DNA of 64,000 nucleotides, from positions 2,604,001-2,668,000 of the forward strand of contig NZ_CP151803.1 of NCBI RefSeq assembly GCF_038446955.1. Direction: 5' to 3'. The stretch comes from Pedobacter sp. FW305-3-2-15-E-R2A2. Its GTDB lineage: Bacteria > Bacteroidota > Bacteroidia > Sphingobacteriales > Sphingobacteriaceae. This document shows, one piece after another, positions 27,067-35,588 of the stretch; the first letter of the stretch is position 1, and every line of letters starts with the position of its first letter. A program made the position numbers and the translations under genes. Below the pieces are notes generated by a model. That model did not search any database. It saw only the letters and a list, made by a program, of their open reading frames with translations, and was not told the origin of the DNA.

Positions 27067-27702
27067 TTATGGCTTCAGGTTTTCTTTAATAAAAACCAGT
27101 GGGTTGAAAAAGCGGAGGTCCAGTTGTTTTTTATTCATGGTTAACCAGCTGGCACATCCATAATCATCAAAGCTTTTCCGGATTTCCAGGTGTAAATGAT
27201 GGTAATCACCGCCATATTTCTTTGACTCCGCAGGGGTAAACAAGCGGGCGATCTTTACATTTTCATCTACCTGTTGTCCCTGGCTCACATATACTTCTTT
27301 TAGGTGCTTGTAAGAGGTAAATATGAATTTCCCATCGGGTAATTTATGCTTCAGGACTACCGTTCTCTGGTTTTCGCCCAGGTGTACGGAGCAAACAATA
27401 CCCTTTGCCATTGGATAAACGGTAACCAGTTTGCTTTTGGGTTTTAAAGGATTGATGTCTATTGCGGTATGTACATGTCCCTTCAGGTAGCTGTCGCGAT
27501 GATCTCCGAAAATGCTGACCACTTTAATTTGTTTGGAGTCTTTGCGGTTGGCCACATCAAAAGGAAGATACCAGGTGTTGGCTACTGCTGTGGGCGCAGT
27601 AGCGATGTAATAAGGTTTCCATCTATCTTTATCGCGTTCAATGGTCATGGGCTGATCTGGCGCCAGCCATAGCAGTAACATAGGGAATAGTAATAATTTC
27701 AT
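27067..27702 (-). CDS. M23 family (LytM-type) metallopeptidase, exported
   Basis: A 211-residue protein with a signal peptide (MKLLLFPMLLLWLAPDQP). The zinc-ligand motifs of M23 are HTAIDI (H-xxx-D) and HHLHLEIR (HxH), separated by the usual beta-strand core including VTVYPMAKGIVCSV. The zinc ligands are all present, so it can be an active peptidoglycan endopeptidase in the periplasm. It is single-domain, without LysM or coiled-coil. It lies 9 bp after the DinB gene stop, so the two may be co-transcribed. Confidence 0.82.
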   Translation of the reverse strand: MKLLLFPMLLLWLAPDQPMTIERDKDRWKPYYIATAPTAVANTWYLPFDVANRKDSKQIKVVSIFGDHRDSYLKGHVHTAIDINPLKPKSKLVTVYPMAKGIVCSVHLGENQRTVVLKHKLPDGKFIFTSYKHLKEVYVSQGQQVDENVKIARLFTPAESKKYGGDYHHLHLEIRKSFDDYGCASWLTMNKKQLDLRFFNPLVFIKENLKP

Positions 27703-27711
27703 ATTCTTTGA

Positions 27712-28179
27712 TTAAATAAGACGCTTCAATGCAAGGATATATCCTAAATGCATGCTTTCATGAAGCGGCAGGTAACTAATGATGTCGTTGATGTTGTTTA
27801 ATTCCAGTCCCATACTGTTTACCCAGGGGTTATAGTGATCGAAATGATGTGCTTTAAGGTCGGTTTCCAGTTGTGTCGTTGTGCTGAGCAAGAGGGCTTT
27901 TATGTCTTCAATTTCTTCCGCTGAGACTTCTTTTTCCGGCTTTGTACCCGGTTTGTAAGCTTGAATGAATGATTCGGGCACCAAGGCTTCCTGTCCTGCT
28001 TTTACATAACAAAGGTTCTGCTGACTGGCAATTAAATGTGCAATGTTCCAGATGACGTTGTTGTTGAAACCATCGGGGATTTTATTTAACTGTTCCGTGG
28101 TCAAATGTTCCACAGTCTTTAATACGGCAAACCTTAATTTTTTAAGGGTAGTTACCTGAGGGAAACTTTCGTTGGGCAT
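27712..28179 (-). CDS. DinB-fold family protein
   Basis: A 155-residue four-helix protein. It has the pattern LRFAVLKTVEHLTTEQLNKI, then VIWNIAHLIASQQNLCYV with the first metal His, and LPLHESMHLGYILALKRL with further His residues. These match the DinB/YfiT metal-binding bundle. Many members are thiol-dependent S-transferases or of unknown function. It is upstream of the M23 peptidase gene in a probable two-gene unit. Substrate unknown. Confidence 0.82.
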   Translation of the reverse strand: MPNESFPQVTTLKKLRFAVLKTVEHLTTEQLNKIPDGFNNNVIWNIAHLIASQQNLCYVKAGQEALVPESFIQAYKPGTKPEKEVSAEEIEDIKALLLSTTTQLETDLKAHHFDHYNPWVNSMGLELNNINDIISYLPLHESMHLGYILALKRLI

Positions 28180-28314
28180 GAGGATAGGGTATAGGGTTTA
28201 AAATCAAAAAAATGGCAACTATAATTATTTTGAAAGATAGTTATTTTCTAATTTCAGACCTCTATTCCGGAAAATAATCTCCTGCTTAAGTTTTATCATC
28301 TCTTGTTGTCGGTG

Positions 28315-29145
28315 TTAGATCGGTTTCCCGGGGAGCCTATCCAGTCTATTCTTCAGTACCTCGTATTCTTTTTCGAGCGTTCGGAAGGCTTTGGTACTCG
28401 TATGCAGGCCCCGGTCCAGCTGCTGCATCCATAAATAGTTTGCAGAAACCTGTTCAAATCTGGCTTTTAAAGCATCATATTTTCTTTTTTCTTGTTTTTC
28501 CTCCTCCGTTTCCTGCGCTCCGTTCAGGTTTCCAAGGTATACGCTATTGGAAATTCGTTTTCCATCGGCCGATTTGAAGCAGATATAGACTTCCATCTGT
28601 TCATGTAGCTTTTCTTCCTCCACAAAAGGGATAAAATGACTTCCGGCGTCCCTGCGACAGGCATTGATATAATTACGGGACTGCCCATCTACAGGATGGT
28701 GAACCAGAATCATCACCATGTCATGTGCCAGTCCGTCCTGAGTGTCCCAGCTGATCTGCAGGCCGGTATCCGTTTTTACCATTTTCAGGTTTTGGGCAAT
28801 TTCCAGATCACCATAACTCAGCACCACTTTGCTATAATCTACACTGATGTTAGGATATTCGCCTTGTAAAGCCTGTTTTTTGTTGTAGGAGGTGGCCAGG
28901 TTGTGCTGATTTTTAACCGTTCCCCTTGCCTCAATTTCGAAACTGGAATTGATGAAAGTGGTCATATTCTTTAAAAGCCTCATGGTTACTGCCATTGACT
29001 GATAATTGGCCAGCTGATCTTTACTGTGTCTGGTCCGTTTGTGGCCTATGGTCCGCGTCACGGCCTGGCCATTTAAGATATAGGAAACAAGATTCCCTAC
29101 TTTGCCTATTAGTGGGCCGTGAGGTCCGTATGGTGATAATGCCAT
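28315..29145 (-). CDS. DUF6266 family protein
   Basis: The 276-residue protein begins LSPYGPHGPLIGKVGNLVSY, the typical GP-x-GKVGN start of DUF6266 proteins, which are abundant in Pedobacter and relatives. The middle part (LQISWDTQDGLAHDMVMILV) is beta-rich, and the C-terminus (about 215-270) is a charged coiled coil rich in E and K. Function is unknown; the start recalls phage or injection-structure proteins but no such genes are near. It has its own promoter candidate. Confidence 0.75.
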   Translation of the reverse strand: MALSPYGPHGPLIGKVGNLVSYILNGQAVTRTIGHKRTRHSKDQLANYQSMAVTMRLLKNMTTFINSSFEIEARGTVKNQHNLATSYNKKQALQGEYPNISVDYSKVVLSYGDLEIAQNLKMVKTDTGLQISWDTQDGLAHDMVMILVHHPVDGQSRNYINACRRDAGSHFIPFVEEEKLHEQMEVYICFKSADGKRISNSVYLGNLNGAQETEEEKQEKRKYDALKARFEQVSANYLWMQQLDRGLHTSTKAFRTLEKEYEVLKNRLDRLPGKPI

Positions 29146-29169
29146 AATGATTGGATTAATTGATTTAAC

Positions 29170-29201
29170 CTAAGTTACACTAAATTCCATATAGTTACAA
29201 T
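29170..29201 (-). promoter_or_regulatory. Candidate Bacteroidota promoter
   Basis: On the minus strand ATTG (29198-29201), a 20-bp spacer and TAACTTAG (29170-29177). Same spacing and TTAG ending as the two plus-strand candidates at 24626 and 25147. It ends 24 bp before the ATG of the DUF6266 gene. Confidence 0.4.
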
Positions 29202-29645
29202 GGTTAAACGAAGATTATTTATAATGTTATCTTATTGTGGTCGTATAGCGCTTTCTTTCTTTGGAGCCAATAGAAGAAGTAGAATAAGTGCAGAAACAGG
29301 CTTGATAGGGCAATTAACCGGGTGAAGGCCCTAGCAACTCCCAGTAAAGGCAGTGTCAATGCCCATAAAAGAGAAAGCACGGTACGAGCGCAAATCCGGC
29401 TCATCTCAGCGGGAGCTTAAATTAAAAATGACAAAGGGATGAACAAGGGGGGAAGAAAGGTGCTTTTCTATTCTTTTTGTGAATATTACGAGATAGCAGG
29501 AAAGAAGGGTGTCAATATACGCAATAAAATTAGATGCAATGAAATTTTACCTTAAATCTATCTCGTCTTTTTGGGTCTGTTCAAAAAAGAGAGGAATAAT
29601 TAGGGAAATATCTGATTTTTTGAAGTATTATTTGATTATGTATTG
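29202..29645. other. Intergenic stretch without convincing gene
   Basis: Between the DUF6266 and mqo promoters. The part at about 29285-29420 is less AT-rich and contains a 61-codon minus-strand frame (29219-29404) encoding a hydrophobic peptide, but it has no homology I recognise. A structured RNA in 29285-29420 is possible but not supported by any known motif. Confidence 0.3.
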
Positions 29646-29653
29646 TATTTTTG
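29646..29653 (+). promoter_or_regulatory. Consensus -7 box of the mqo promoter
   Basis: TATTTTTG matches TAnnTTTG exactly. A TTTG at 29619-29622 is a possible -33 box with a longer 23-bp spacer. The start codon follows at 29671. Confidence 0.5.
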
Positions 29654-29670
29654 CACAAAAATTCAAATAA

Positions 29671-31176
29671 ATGACTCGTAAGAATAGTAATTCGGAAAAA
29701 ACTGCGGATGTTGTATTGATTGGAGCAGGGATAATGAGCGCAACACTAGGGATGTTACTCAAAGAATTGCAGCCGGATATCACCATAGAAATTTTTGAAA
29801 GACTGGACGTTGCTGCGGCAGAGAGTTCTGATGCCTGGAATAATGCAGGAACAGGACATTCTGCTTTTTGTGAATTAAATTATACCCCACAATTGGCTGA
29901 TGGTTCAGTAGAAACCGCAAAGGCAGTAGCTATTGCAGAATCTTTTGAAGTATCCAAACAGTTTTGGTCCTTCCTGGTTGAAAATAACCTTGTAGGATCA
30001 CCGGAAACATTTATTAAGAGCATTCCTCATATCAGTTTTGTGTGGGGAGAAAAGAATGTGGAATTTTTGAAGGAACGTTATGCGAAGCTTCAGGAGAGCC
30101 TTCTTTTTCAGGGGATGAGCTATTCTGAAGATCCTAAGCAGTTAAAAGAGTGGATGCCATTGGTGATGGATCAGCGTGATCCTGCCGAAAAGGTCGCCGC
30201 AACAAGAATGACACTGGGAACAGATGTGAATTTTGGTGCTTTAACGAGAATGATGTTTAACCACCTGCAGAAAAAGGAAAATGTAAACATGCATTTCCAC
30301 CATGAGGTTAAAAAGCTAAAACAGAAAAACGGACTTTGGGAAGTCAAAGTAAAGGACGAAGCAACCGGAGATAAAAGAGTCGTAAAAGCAAAATTTGTAT
30401 TTATCGGAGCGGGTGGCGGATCTCTTCCTTTATTGGAGAAGTCTGACATTCCTGAAGGAAAAGGTTTTGGTGGTTTCCCGGTAAGCGGACAATGGCTGAA
30501 ATGTATCAATCCTGATGTCATCGCTGAGCATGATGCAAAGGTATATGGTAAAGCTTCGGTAGGCGCGCCACCGATGTCTGTTCCACATTTGGACACCAGA
30601 ATGATCGATGGGAAAAGAGCTTTGCTTTTTGGTCCTTACGCCGGTTTCTCTACCAGATTTTTAAAACATGGTTCTTTGATGGACCTTCCGCTATCTATTA
30701 AAGTAAACAATATCCGTCCGATGATTTCTGCCGGACTGGATAACCTGCCGTTGACAAAATACCTGATCAATCAGGTGCGTCAATCTCCGGAAGATAGGAT
30801 GGAGGCCTTAAGAGAATATCTGCCAACCGCTAAAATGGAAGATTGGGAACTGGAAACTGCTGGTCAGCGTGTTCAGGTGATCAAGAAAGATGAAGAACAT
30901 GGTGGAATTCTGGAGTTTGGAACAGAAGTGGTTACGGCTGCTGATGGATCTATTGCAGCACTATTGGGCGCTTCTCCAGGTGCATCTACTGCAGTATCCA
31001 TCATGATTACTTTAATGGAACGTTGCTTCGGCGACAAAGTGAAAAGCCCGGAATGGCAAGCTAAGCTGAAACAAATGATCCCTTCCTATGGACAGTTGCT
31101 AAGCAATAATGTAGAAATGACGAAAGAAATCAGGTCAAATACGACGGAGACTTTAAACTTGCAGGCTGCAGGTTAA
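29671..31176 (+). CDS. mqo: Malate:quinone oxidoreductase
   Basis: A 501-residue FAD enzyme. The N-terminal dinucleotide fold is ADVVLIGAGIMSATLGMLL, followed by EIFERLDVAAAESSDAWNNA and GTGHSAFCELNYTP, both diagnostic for Mqo. Further family motifs are GAGGGSLPLLE, GFGGFPVSGQWL and LLGASPGASTAVSIM. It oxidises malate to oxaloacetate at the membrane and passes electrons to quinone, as part of the TCA cycle and respiratory chain. It is monocistronic with a clear promoter and a strong terminator. Confidence 0.96.
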   Translation: MTRKNSNSEKTADVVLIGAGIMSATLGMLLKELQPDITIEIFERLDVAAAESSDAWNNAGTGHSAFCELNYTPQLADGSVETAKAVAIAESFEVSKQFWSFLVENNLVGSPETFIKSIPHISFVWGEKNVEFLKERYAKLQESLLFQGMSYSEDPKQLKEWMPLVMDQRDPAEKVAATRMTLGTDVNFGALTRMMFNHLQKKENVNMHFHHEVKKLKQKNGLWEVKVKDEATGDKRVVKAKFVFIGAGGGSLPLLEKSDIPEGKGFGGFPVSGQWLKCINPDVIAEHDAKVYGKASVGAPPMSVPHLDTRMIDGKRALLFGPYAGFSTRFLKHGSLMDLPLSIKVNNIRPMISAGLDNLPLTKYLINQVRQSPEDRMEALREYLPTAKMEDWELETAGQRVQVIKKDEEHGGILEFGTEVVTAADGSIAALLGASPGASTAVSIMITLMERCFGDKVKSPEWQAKLKQMIPSYGQLLSNNVEMTKEIRSNTTETLNLQAAG

Positions 31177-31202
31177 GGATTAGTTGATCTAAATATATAA
31201 AG

Positions 31203-31235
31203 AAGGCCTTTGGTGTAAAACCAAAGGCCTTTTTT
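31203..31235 (+). terminator. Intrinsic terminator after mqo
   Basis: A perfect 11-bp stem (AAGGCCTTTGG / CCAAAGGCCTT, 31203-31213 and 31221-31231) with a 7-nt loop, followed by a T run. Confidence 0.9.
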
Positions 31236-31405
31236 AGTAGGTGCAGTTTTTTAGAATGGCTGTCACTGCTATTTATCGTTTGTTTGATTTAAGTTTTAGA
31301 TAATATTATATTTAATAATGTAATTATAAGTTTGTTTTATTGGGAAATTATTATCTATATTTGATTAATTATTTTTTTTGATAGTAAACTTTAAGCTGTG
31401 TTTTA

Positions 31406-31942
31406 TTGGAATCTGCTATAGACATTTATGGGAAACTTTTGATTGCTGTTTTTAGCTTTATCGCTCCTTCTATGACATTGTTAATAGGCCTTTTTGGAAC
31501 AGGAATAACGGTGTATAGAAAAAAGAACGAAGATTTTTTAAAACAATCAGAAGACTTGGTAACAAATCCCGGTAATCTTCCTGGTATCAGTAATGATAAA
31601 AAAATTGGTCTTATTAAGGATAGAATTAAAAACTTAGATCTGATAAAAAAGGGAATGGAAAGAGATCATAACTTATTAAGTCCAAAACGACAAGTAAGGA
31701 GGATTTTTATGCCATTGTTGTTGTCTACGGTTCTATTAATAGTTTATTATTACATCAATGAAGAAGACCTAAAAGTCCTTGCCTTTATAAGGATTGATCA
31801 CCTTTCATTATTCTTAAGTTTCGGTTTGTTATTTTATGTAATCATGGTATTATGGCAAATTTTTTGCAAAATTGTAGAAGTTAAGTGCTTCATTGAGATA
31901 GAAAATAAATATAGAAATGTTAATAATGTAGATTTTAAATAA
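31406..31942 (+). CDS. Hypothetical membrane protein
   Basis: A 178-residue protein with three predicted membrane segments: LLIAVFSFIAPSMTLLIGLF near the N-terminus, then IFMPLLLSTVLLIVYYYI and LSLFLSFGLLFYVIMVLWQI. A charged cytoplasmic loop (about 38-98) contains LIKDRIKNLDLIKKGMERD. The start is TTG at 31406, because the frame is closed by a stop at 31382 and the first ATG would cut into the first membrane helix. No family recognised. It is the first gene of the AT-rich island after the mqo terminator. Confidence 0.55.
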   Translation: MESAIDIYGKLLIAVFSFIAPSMTLLIGLFGTGITVYRKKNEDFLKQSEDLVTNPGNLPGISNDKKIGLIKDRIKNLDLIKKGMERDHNLLSPKRQVRRIFMPLLLSTVLLIVYYYINEEDLKVLAFIRIDHLSLFLSFGLLFYVIMVLWQIFCKIVEVKCFIEIENKYRNVNNVDFK

Positions 31943-31959
31943 TTTAAACTTGTAATGAA

Positions 31960-32295
31960 ATGACTGAATTTAAAGTAATTGAGATTGTAGATGTTGATGT
32001 GATTAGGTTGTCGCCTGATTGGACAGTGGTAGCAAATGGCGTTGAAATTTCCGGACAAACGATAAAAATATTGGACTATACGGCATCCACTAAAGAAGAA
32101 TTTGAAGCTGAGTACACTATGGAAAAGCTAACAATACTACTTCTAAACAAAAAAGTAGTTCTTAAGAATCCTGTTTTAATGCCAGATGATGAGAATACAC
32201 AGGCAAAAATTTCTTGTAAAGTACTCCTTAATGATGTTAATATAGCAAATTACTTTCCAGAATATAGGCCAAAATCGTTATATCTAATTAGTTAA
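31960..32295 (+). CDS. Small hypothetical protein with oligonucleotide-fold-like pattern
   Basis: A 111-residue soluble protein, 17 bp downstream of the membrane protein gene. Alternating strands (FKVIEIVDVDVIRLSPDWTV ... EISGQTIKILDYT ... VVLKNPVLMPDDE ... ISCKVLLNDVNIANYFPEY) resemble a staphylococcal-nuclease/OB-like small beta-barrel. NIANYFPEYRP recalls the end of some thermonuclease-like domains. The catalytic Arg/Glu residues are not seen. Probably co-transcribed with the upstream gene. Function unknown. Confidence 0.5.
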   Translation: MTEFKVIEIVDVDVIRLSPDWTVVANGVEISGQTIKILDYTASTKEEFEAEYTMEKLTILLLNKKVVLKNPVLMPDDENTQAKISCKVLLNDVNIANYFPEYRPKSLYLIS

Positions 32296-32419
32296 GCAAG
32301 CAAATTTTATGGCTGTCGATCTGTGGCAGCGAGATTTTAAATCTTCTCCTGATGTGTGAGATTACGGGAGAGGTTTTATGATGGTGTTTTAGGTCGTTTT
32401 AATGTAATAGATTCCATTT

Positions 32420-32704
32420 ATGATGTCAGTTATTGAAAAAAATATAAAGTGGATAATAATTCTGTTTGTGAGCACATTTGCTGTTCTGACTATATTTTTA
32501 AGTGATTTTAGTGGTATGAGTGATGGATTTACTCGAGTAGGTTTTCCAATTGTTTTTATGCAGGATACTGGGGGGAAGTGCATTGATTGCCAAGACATAA
32601 AATGGTTTAATTTATTTTATTTGGTATTAGATCTGCTATTTTTCTTTTTAATTTCTTTGTTTATAGTTTTTTTCTGTCTAAAGAAATTGCCTACTAAAGG
32701 ATGA
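32420..32704 (+). CDS. Small hypothetical two-helix membrane protein
   Basis: A 94-residue protein. A first membrane helix is at about 10-28 (IIILFVSTFAVLTIFLSD). An extracytoplasmic loop contains GGKCIDCQDIKWFN, with a Cys-x-x-Cys pair, and a second helix follows (LDLLFFFLISLFIVFFCL). The CIDC pair could form a disulphide or bind a metal. No family recognised. The frame has two Met codons at the start; either may be used. Confidence 0.5.
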   Translation: MMSVIEKNIKWIIILFVSTFAVLTIFLSDFSGMSDGFTRVGFPIVFMQDTGGKCIDCQDIKWFNLFYLVLDLLFFFLISLFIVFFCLKKLPTKG

Positions 32705-32872
32705 TATATAAGTGCCAGTATGAAACAATAAATACACAAATCTCGGTAATAAACAAAACCAAAAGATACAAGGTCACATCATTATCCAATGAGGCCTATA
32801 GATGGAGGAATCAAAACTCTTCCTGTCTGTAAAGACTTCCATATATATCACAGGACAAAGAAATAACTAATA

Positions 32873-33583
32873 ATGACAAATAAAGAGTTTTTACATATCA
32901 TCAGAACAAATATTGATGAAATTGGCTACCATCTTACACTTGTTAATGGTGGACAACATCCCGATTTTTCCTATTCTATTGGATTGACCGAAAAATTAGG
33001 TTTTGAATTGATTATTGCAGGAGGAGGATTCATTTCAATAGAGGAAAACGAATCGGTATTCAATGGTATATTTAATAAATTGAAATCTGGACACCTGGTT
33101 GATTCTGAATTTTTCTTGCCAAATAACGATAGTTATTATTTAACCAAGGTAGATTCGTCTTGGATTAAAAAGCTAATGTTAGGTGTTTATGACTACTATA
33201 ATGTAAACGAAATCATAGCTTATCAAATTATTCCGGAAGATAGAACAATGGATACACTGTTAATGTCGGAACCGATGATTCCTAAAGATCCTATCTGGAA
33301 ATGGCTGGATATAAATTGGGATCTAGATGCACCTAAGAATTCTTATGTAATAACTGATATAGACTCACTAAAAGGCAAAACCATTATCGAACTTACACGA
33401 TGGGAGGAACATGTATGGGAAATGTTTTCGGGAGCAGGGCCAGATGTAAGCGAAAATGACATTAGGACAGTTCCATTAGGAACAATCTTGGGAATTGATT
33501 CTACGTTAGAAGTAATTACAAAATTGACTGTTGGTCAGGGTTTATGGCGAGATAATAAATATTCAAGCTGGCAAGATTGGTAA
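32873..33583 (+). CDS. DUF4262 domain protein
   Basis: The 236-residue protein begins with a DUF4262-like domain: NIDEIGYHLTLVNGG, then PDFSYSIGLTEKLGFELIIA, the defining faYTiGL-like core. The C-terminal half (about 130-236) is unrelated to the minimal domain and contains WKWLDINWDLDAPKNSYVIT. DUF4262 proteins often lie among immunity or toxin-associated small genes in Bacteroidota, but their role is not established. The gene sits in the AT-rich island. Confidence 0.7.
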   Translation: MTNKEFLHIIRTNIDEIGYHLTLVNGGQHPDFSYSIGLTEKLGFELIIAGGGFISIEENESVFNGIFNKLKSGHLVDSEFFLPNNDSYYLTKVDSSWIKKLMLGVYDYYNVNEIIAYQIIPEDRTMDTLLMSEPMIPKDPIWKWLDINWDLDAPKNSYVITDIDSLKGKTIIELTRWEEHVWEMFSGAGPDVSENDIRTVPLGTILGIDSTLEVITKLTVGQGLWRDNKYSSWQDW

Positions 33584-33726
33584 ATCTCACCGCTGGTGTT
33601 GCATGTGCTTTAGTATTTTTGCTGAGGACTATGAAGTGTCAGAAGTAGACTACTGTACAAGGTTCTATAATCTCCTGATTGGAAAATGGAATACCAAACA
33701 ATGGATGATAGCTTAGTTTTTTAATA

Positions 33727-34014
33727 ATGAAAATAAATGTAGACGAATTACAAGAAGCATTGACCACCTTGCTCTTAAGACTTAAGGATTACCGAGGTGA
33801 TGGAGTTGAATTGAAAGAAGATTATTACTGGGATTTCTGTTCGGATGAAATGTTTGATTTTAGCAAAAAGCCAGTAGATTTTTCGATAGGACAATTAACG
33901 GATGATTGGGAAACCATAAAGAACAATGTTAAATCAGATACCCTTATTGCTTATGATCTGGAAAGACTATCAAAGATTCTCAGAGTTTTAAGTATTGAAA
34001 ATCCCGGTTTTTAA
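33727..34014 (+). CDS. Small acidic protein, immunity-protein-like
   Basis: A 95-residue acidic, soluble protein. KINVDELQEALTTLLLRLKD, EEDYYWDF-like YYWDFCSDEMFD, then SIGQLTDDWETIKN and LERLSKILRVLSIENPG form a pattern I associate with small orphan or immunity genes of Bacteroidota. No toxin gene lies next to it. The role is inferred only from size, charge and context. Confidence 0.5.
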   Translation: MKINVDELQEALTTLLLRLKDYRGDGVELKEDYYWDFCSDEMFDFSKKPVDFSIGQLTDDWETIKNNVKSDTLIAYDLERLSKILRVLSIENPGF

Positions 34015-34029
34015 TAGCTCAGAAATATC

Positions 34030-34440
34030 ATGAAAAAAGCTTTTAAATTATACTTAGGTGTATCGATCATCGTCCTGCTTACGCAATGCAGGGAAAAAGA
34101 ATTGAAACAAGAAATCTATAATCCTGATGAAAAGAAAGTCTCCATAGTCAGACTTATTGCAGCGCCGGATCTATACCATAAAAAAACAGTTCAGGTTAAA
34201 GGATTTGTGAATATTGACTTTGAGGACTGTGTGATTTACTTGAGTAAGGAAGATTTTGAACATGGGCTGTATAAGAATGGTATCTCTATTGATCTTTCAA
34301 AGGACGAGTTCAAAAAATTAACTGGTTTTGATGAACAGTATGTTCTGCTGGAAGGCATTTTTGACAAGACAAACAATGGCCATATGGACAATTTTAGCGG
34401 TTCTATAAGTCATGTAACCGATATAGCGCTGTTGAAATAG
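34030..34440 (+). CDS. Small lipoprotein, OB-fold-like
   Basis: A 136-residue protein with a lipoprotein signal peptide ending in the lipobox LLTQC (Cys at about 22). The mature part has IVRLIAAPDLYHKKTVQVKG, VIYLSKEDFEHGLYKNGISI and YVLLEGIFDK. This pattern occurs in small periplasmic proteins in which a Lys-rich KxVxVxG strand starts an OB-like domain. It would be attached to a membrane facing the periplasm. It follows the immunity-like gene by 15 bp and may be co-transcribed with it. Function unknown. Confidence 0.6.
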   Translation: MKKAFKLYLGVSIIVLLTQCREKELKQEIYNPDEKKVSIVRLIAAPDLYHKKTVQVKGFVNIDFEDCVIYLSKEDFEHGLYKNGISIDLSKDEFKKLTGFDEQYVLLEGIFDKTNNGHMDNFSGSISHVTDIALLK

Positions 34441-34535
34441 AATGGATGTGCGAAAAAGAATTATAGATCAAGAACAGTGACTATCTACCATATGATACTT
34501 TATATTTTTAACAAGAATTCAGTAAATTTACTATT

Positions 34536-34760
34536 ATGAATATACAGGCGGAGAAATTAGGCATATTGCAACAAATCATCAATTCTGATGATGCCAATCT
34601 TATTAAGGATATTAAATCGTTAATAAGCAGTAGGGATATGGATTGGTTTGACGGATTGAGTAAAACGAAAAAGAGTGATGTGACGGAAGGGATAGCGCAA
34701 CTTGATGCTGGGGAGGTCTTTAGCCATGAAGAGGCTGGAAAAAGATTTGGCTATAAATAA
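34536..34760 (+). CDS. Antitoxin-like small protein
   Basis: A 74-residue protein: QAEKLGILQQIINSDDANLI, DMDWFDGLSKTKKSDVTEGI, AQLDAGEVFSHEEAGKRFG. The D-WFDGL and G-x-A-x-LDAGE-x-SHEE pattern is that of antitoxins paired with RelE/ParE toxins in Bacteroidota. The frame just downstream on the same strand is a decayed RelE/ParE-like toxin, which supports the call. The antitoxin frame itself is intact. Confidence 0.65.
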   Translation: MNIQAEKLGILQQIINSDDANLIKDIKSLISSRDMDWFDGLSKTKKSDVTEGIAQLDAGEVFSHEEAGKRFGYK

Positions 34761-34996
34761 CGACCATCATTTGGTCAAAAAAAGCTGGCGATACTTTCCA
34801 GAAAAATGTAGATCTAAGCAAAGAACCTTTTATTGTTCGTAAAACAAATAAAACAAAATACACTTATATCGGTGTAATCATACCTCATATTTCTGTCGTC
34901 TATCGTGTAAAGCCAGGAAAAAGAACGCTCGAAATTGTGACTTTTATAGATAACAGGCGAAGCTTGAAAAAAAATAAACGTTTTATTTATATATGA
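34757..34996 (+). pseudogene. Decayed RelE/ParE-like toxin
   Basis: An open frame of 79 codons with no ATG, GTG or TTG at its start (it opens ATA ACG ACC ATC). It encodes TIIWSKKAGDTFQKNVDL, then FIVRKTNKT, and HISVVYRVKPGKRTLEIV with TFIDNRRSLKK. These are the beginning, helix and C-terminal strand pieces of RelE/ParE toxins, but the helical middle is shorter than in family members of about 95 residues. It overlaps the last codon and stop of the antitoxin by 4 bases, as expected for a toxin-antitoxin pair. Loss of a start and an internal shortening suggest it is not functional. Confidence 0.65.
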
Positions 34997-35114
34997 ACCT
35001 TAGGTAAGGTTTTGTAAATCAGAAACTCAATTGGTGGATCTAAAAGAATTCAAATGGAAAACTTGGATATAAATAATGCAAAAATGAGATTACTTAAAGA
35101 TATAACTGAAGATT

Positions 35115-35468
35115 ATGCAAGATGATCTCAATATAAAAGAGAAATATGAGCTGCTTATTGCTACTTTAAATATGGTACTTGTTCCTGTTCTGGAGATCGG
35201 CGTCTCTTATTTGGATACAGTTCAGTACTGTTTAGATGAGTTAGAAGGTGATTACTATACCTTTCTACATGAAGACTTGGTTTCCGAGTTGCGTAAAGCG
35301 GGAATGATTGCTGATGCGGATTTCATTACAATAAAAAATATAAGGTCTAAGATCGATCAAATAGAAAATGATCAATGGAATGTCCAGGGCTTTTTGAATG
35401 ATAAAAATTGGCAGGAAATCCGTGCCCTGATTGTTAATTTATATTCAGGACATCAGAAAGAATTTTAG
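35115..35468 (+). CDS. Small helical hypothetical protein
   Basis: A 117-residue acidic, mainly helical protein: MQDDLNIKEKYELLIATLN, VPVLEIGVSYLDTVQYCLDE, LVSELRKAGMIADADFITIK. No family recognised. Length, acidity and position among orphan genes suggest an immunity-like protein, but this is weak inference. The codons just before (35054-35125) encode a 23-residue out-of-phase peptide that is probably not a gene. Confidence 0.5.
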   Translation: MQDDLNIKEKYELLIATLNMVLVPVLEIGVSYLDTVQYCLDELEGDYYTFLHEDLVSELRKAGMIADADFITIKNIRSKIDQIENDQWNVQGFLNDKNWQEIRALIVNLYSGHQKEF

Positions 35469-35544
35469 AAAGGATGATTAGGCAACCGAAATTTATAAAA
35501 AGGCGGGGAGCTTAACAATGAATGAAAATACCGCAAACATTTTT

Positions 35545-35572
35545 CCTATTTTAGGTATTATAATTATCCTAA
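35545..35572. promoter_or_regulatory. Inverted half-sites upstream of the alcohol dehydrogenase
   Basis: CCTA-N3-TAGG (35545-35555) is followed by TTAGG-N12-CCTAA (35551-35572). Three half-sites of the same CCTA(A) type lie 17-44 bp before the start. A regulator site is possible; no adjacent regulator gene is present. Confidence 0.3.
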
Positions 35573-35588
35573 CTAATCAAAACATAAT

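Noticed and set aside
29219..29404. A 61-codon hydrophobic minus-strand frame
   Set aside because: No homology or promoter, and a mixed Leu/Arg composition typical of chance frames. Kept only as a note in the intergenic entry.
29285..29420. Possible structured RNA or SAM-type riboswitch upstream of mqo
   Set aside because: Some GC-rich paired blocks are visible, but the conserved SAM-I core could not be aligned and the element would be far from the mqo start. A covariance-model search would be needed.
33531..33716. A 61-codon frame overlapping the end of the DUF4262 gene
   Set aside because: Its first third is out-of-frame DUF4262 coding sequence, and the remainder has no recognised family. 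Could be a remnant, but not supportable.
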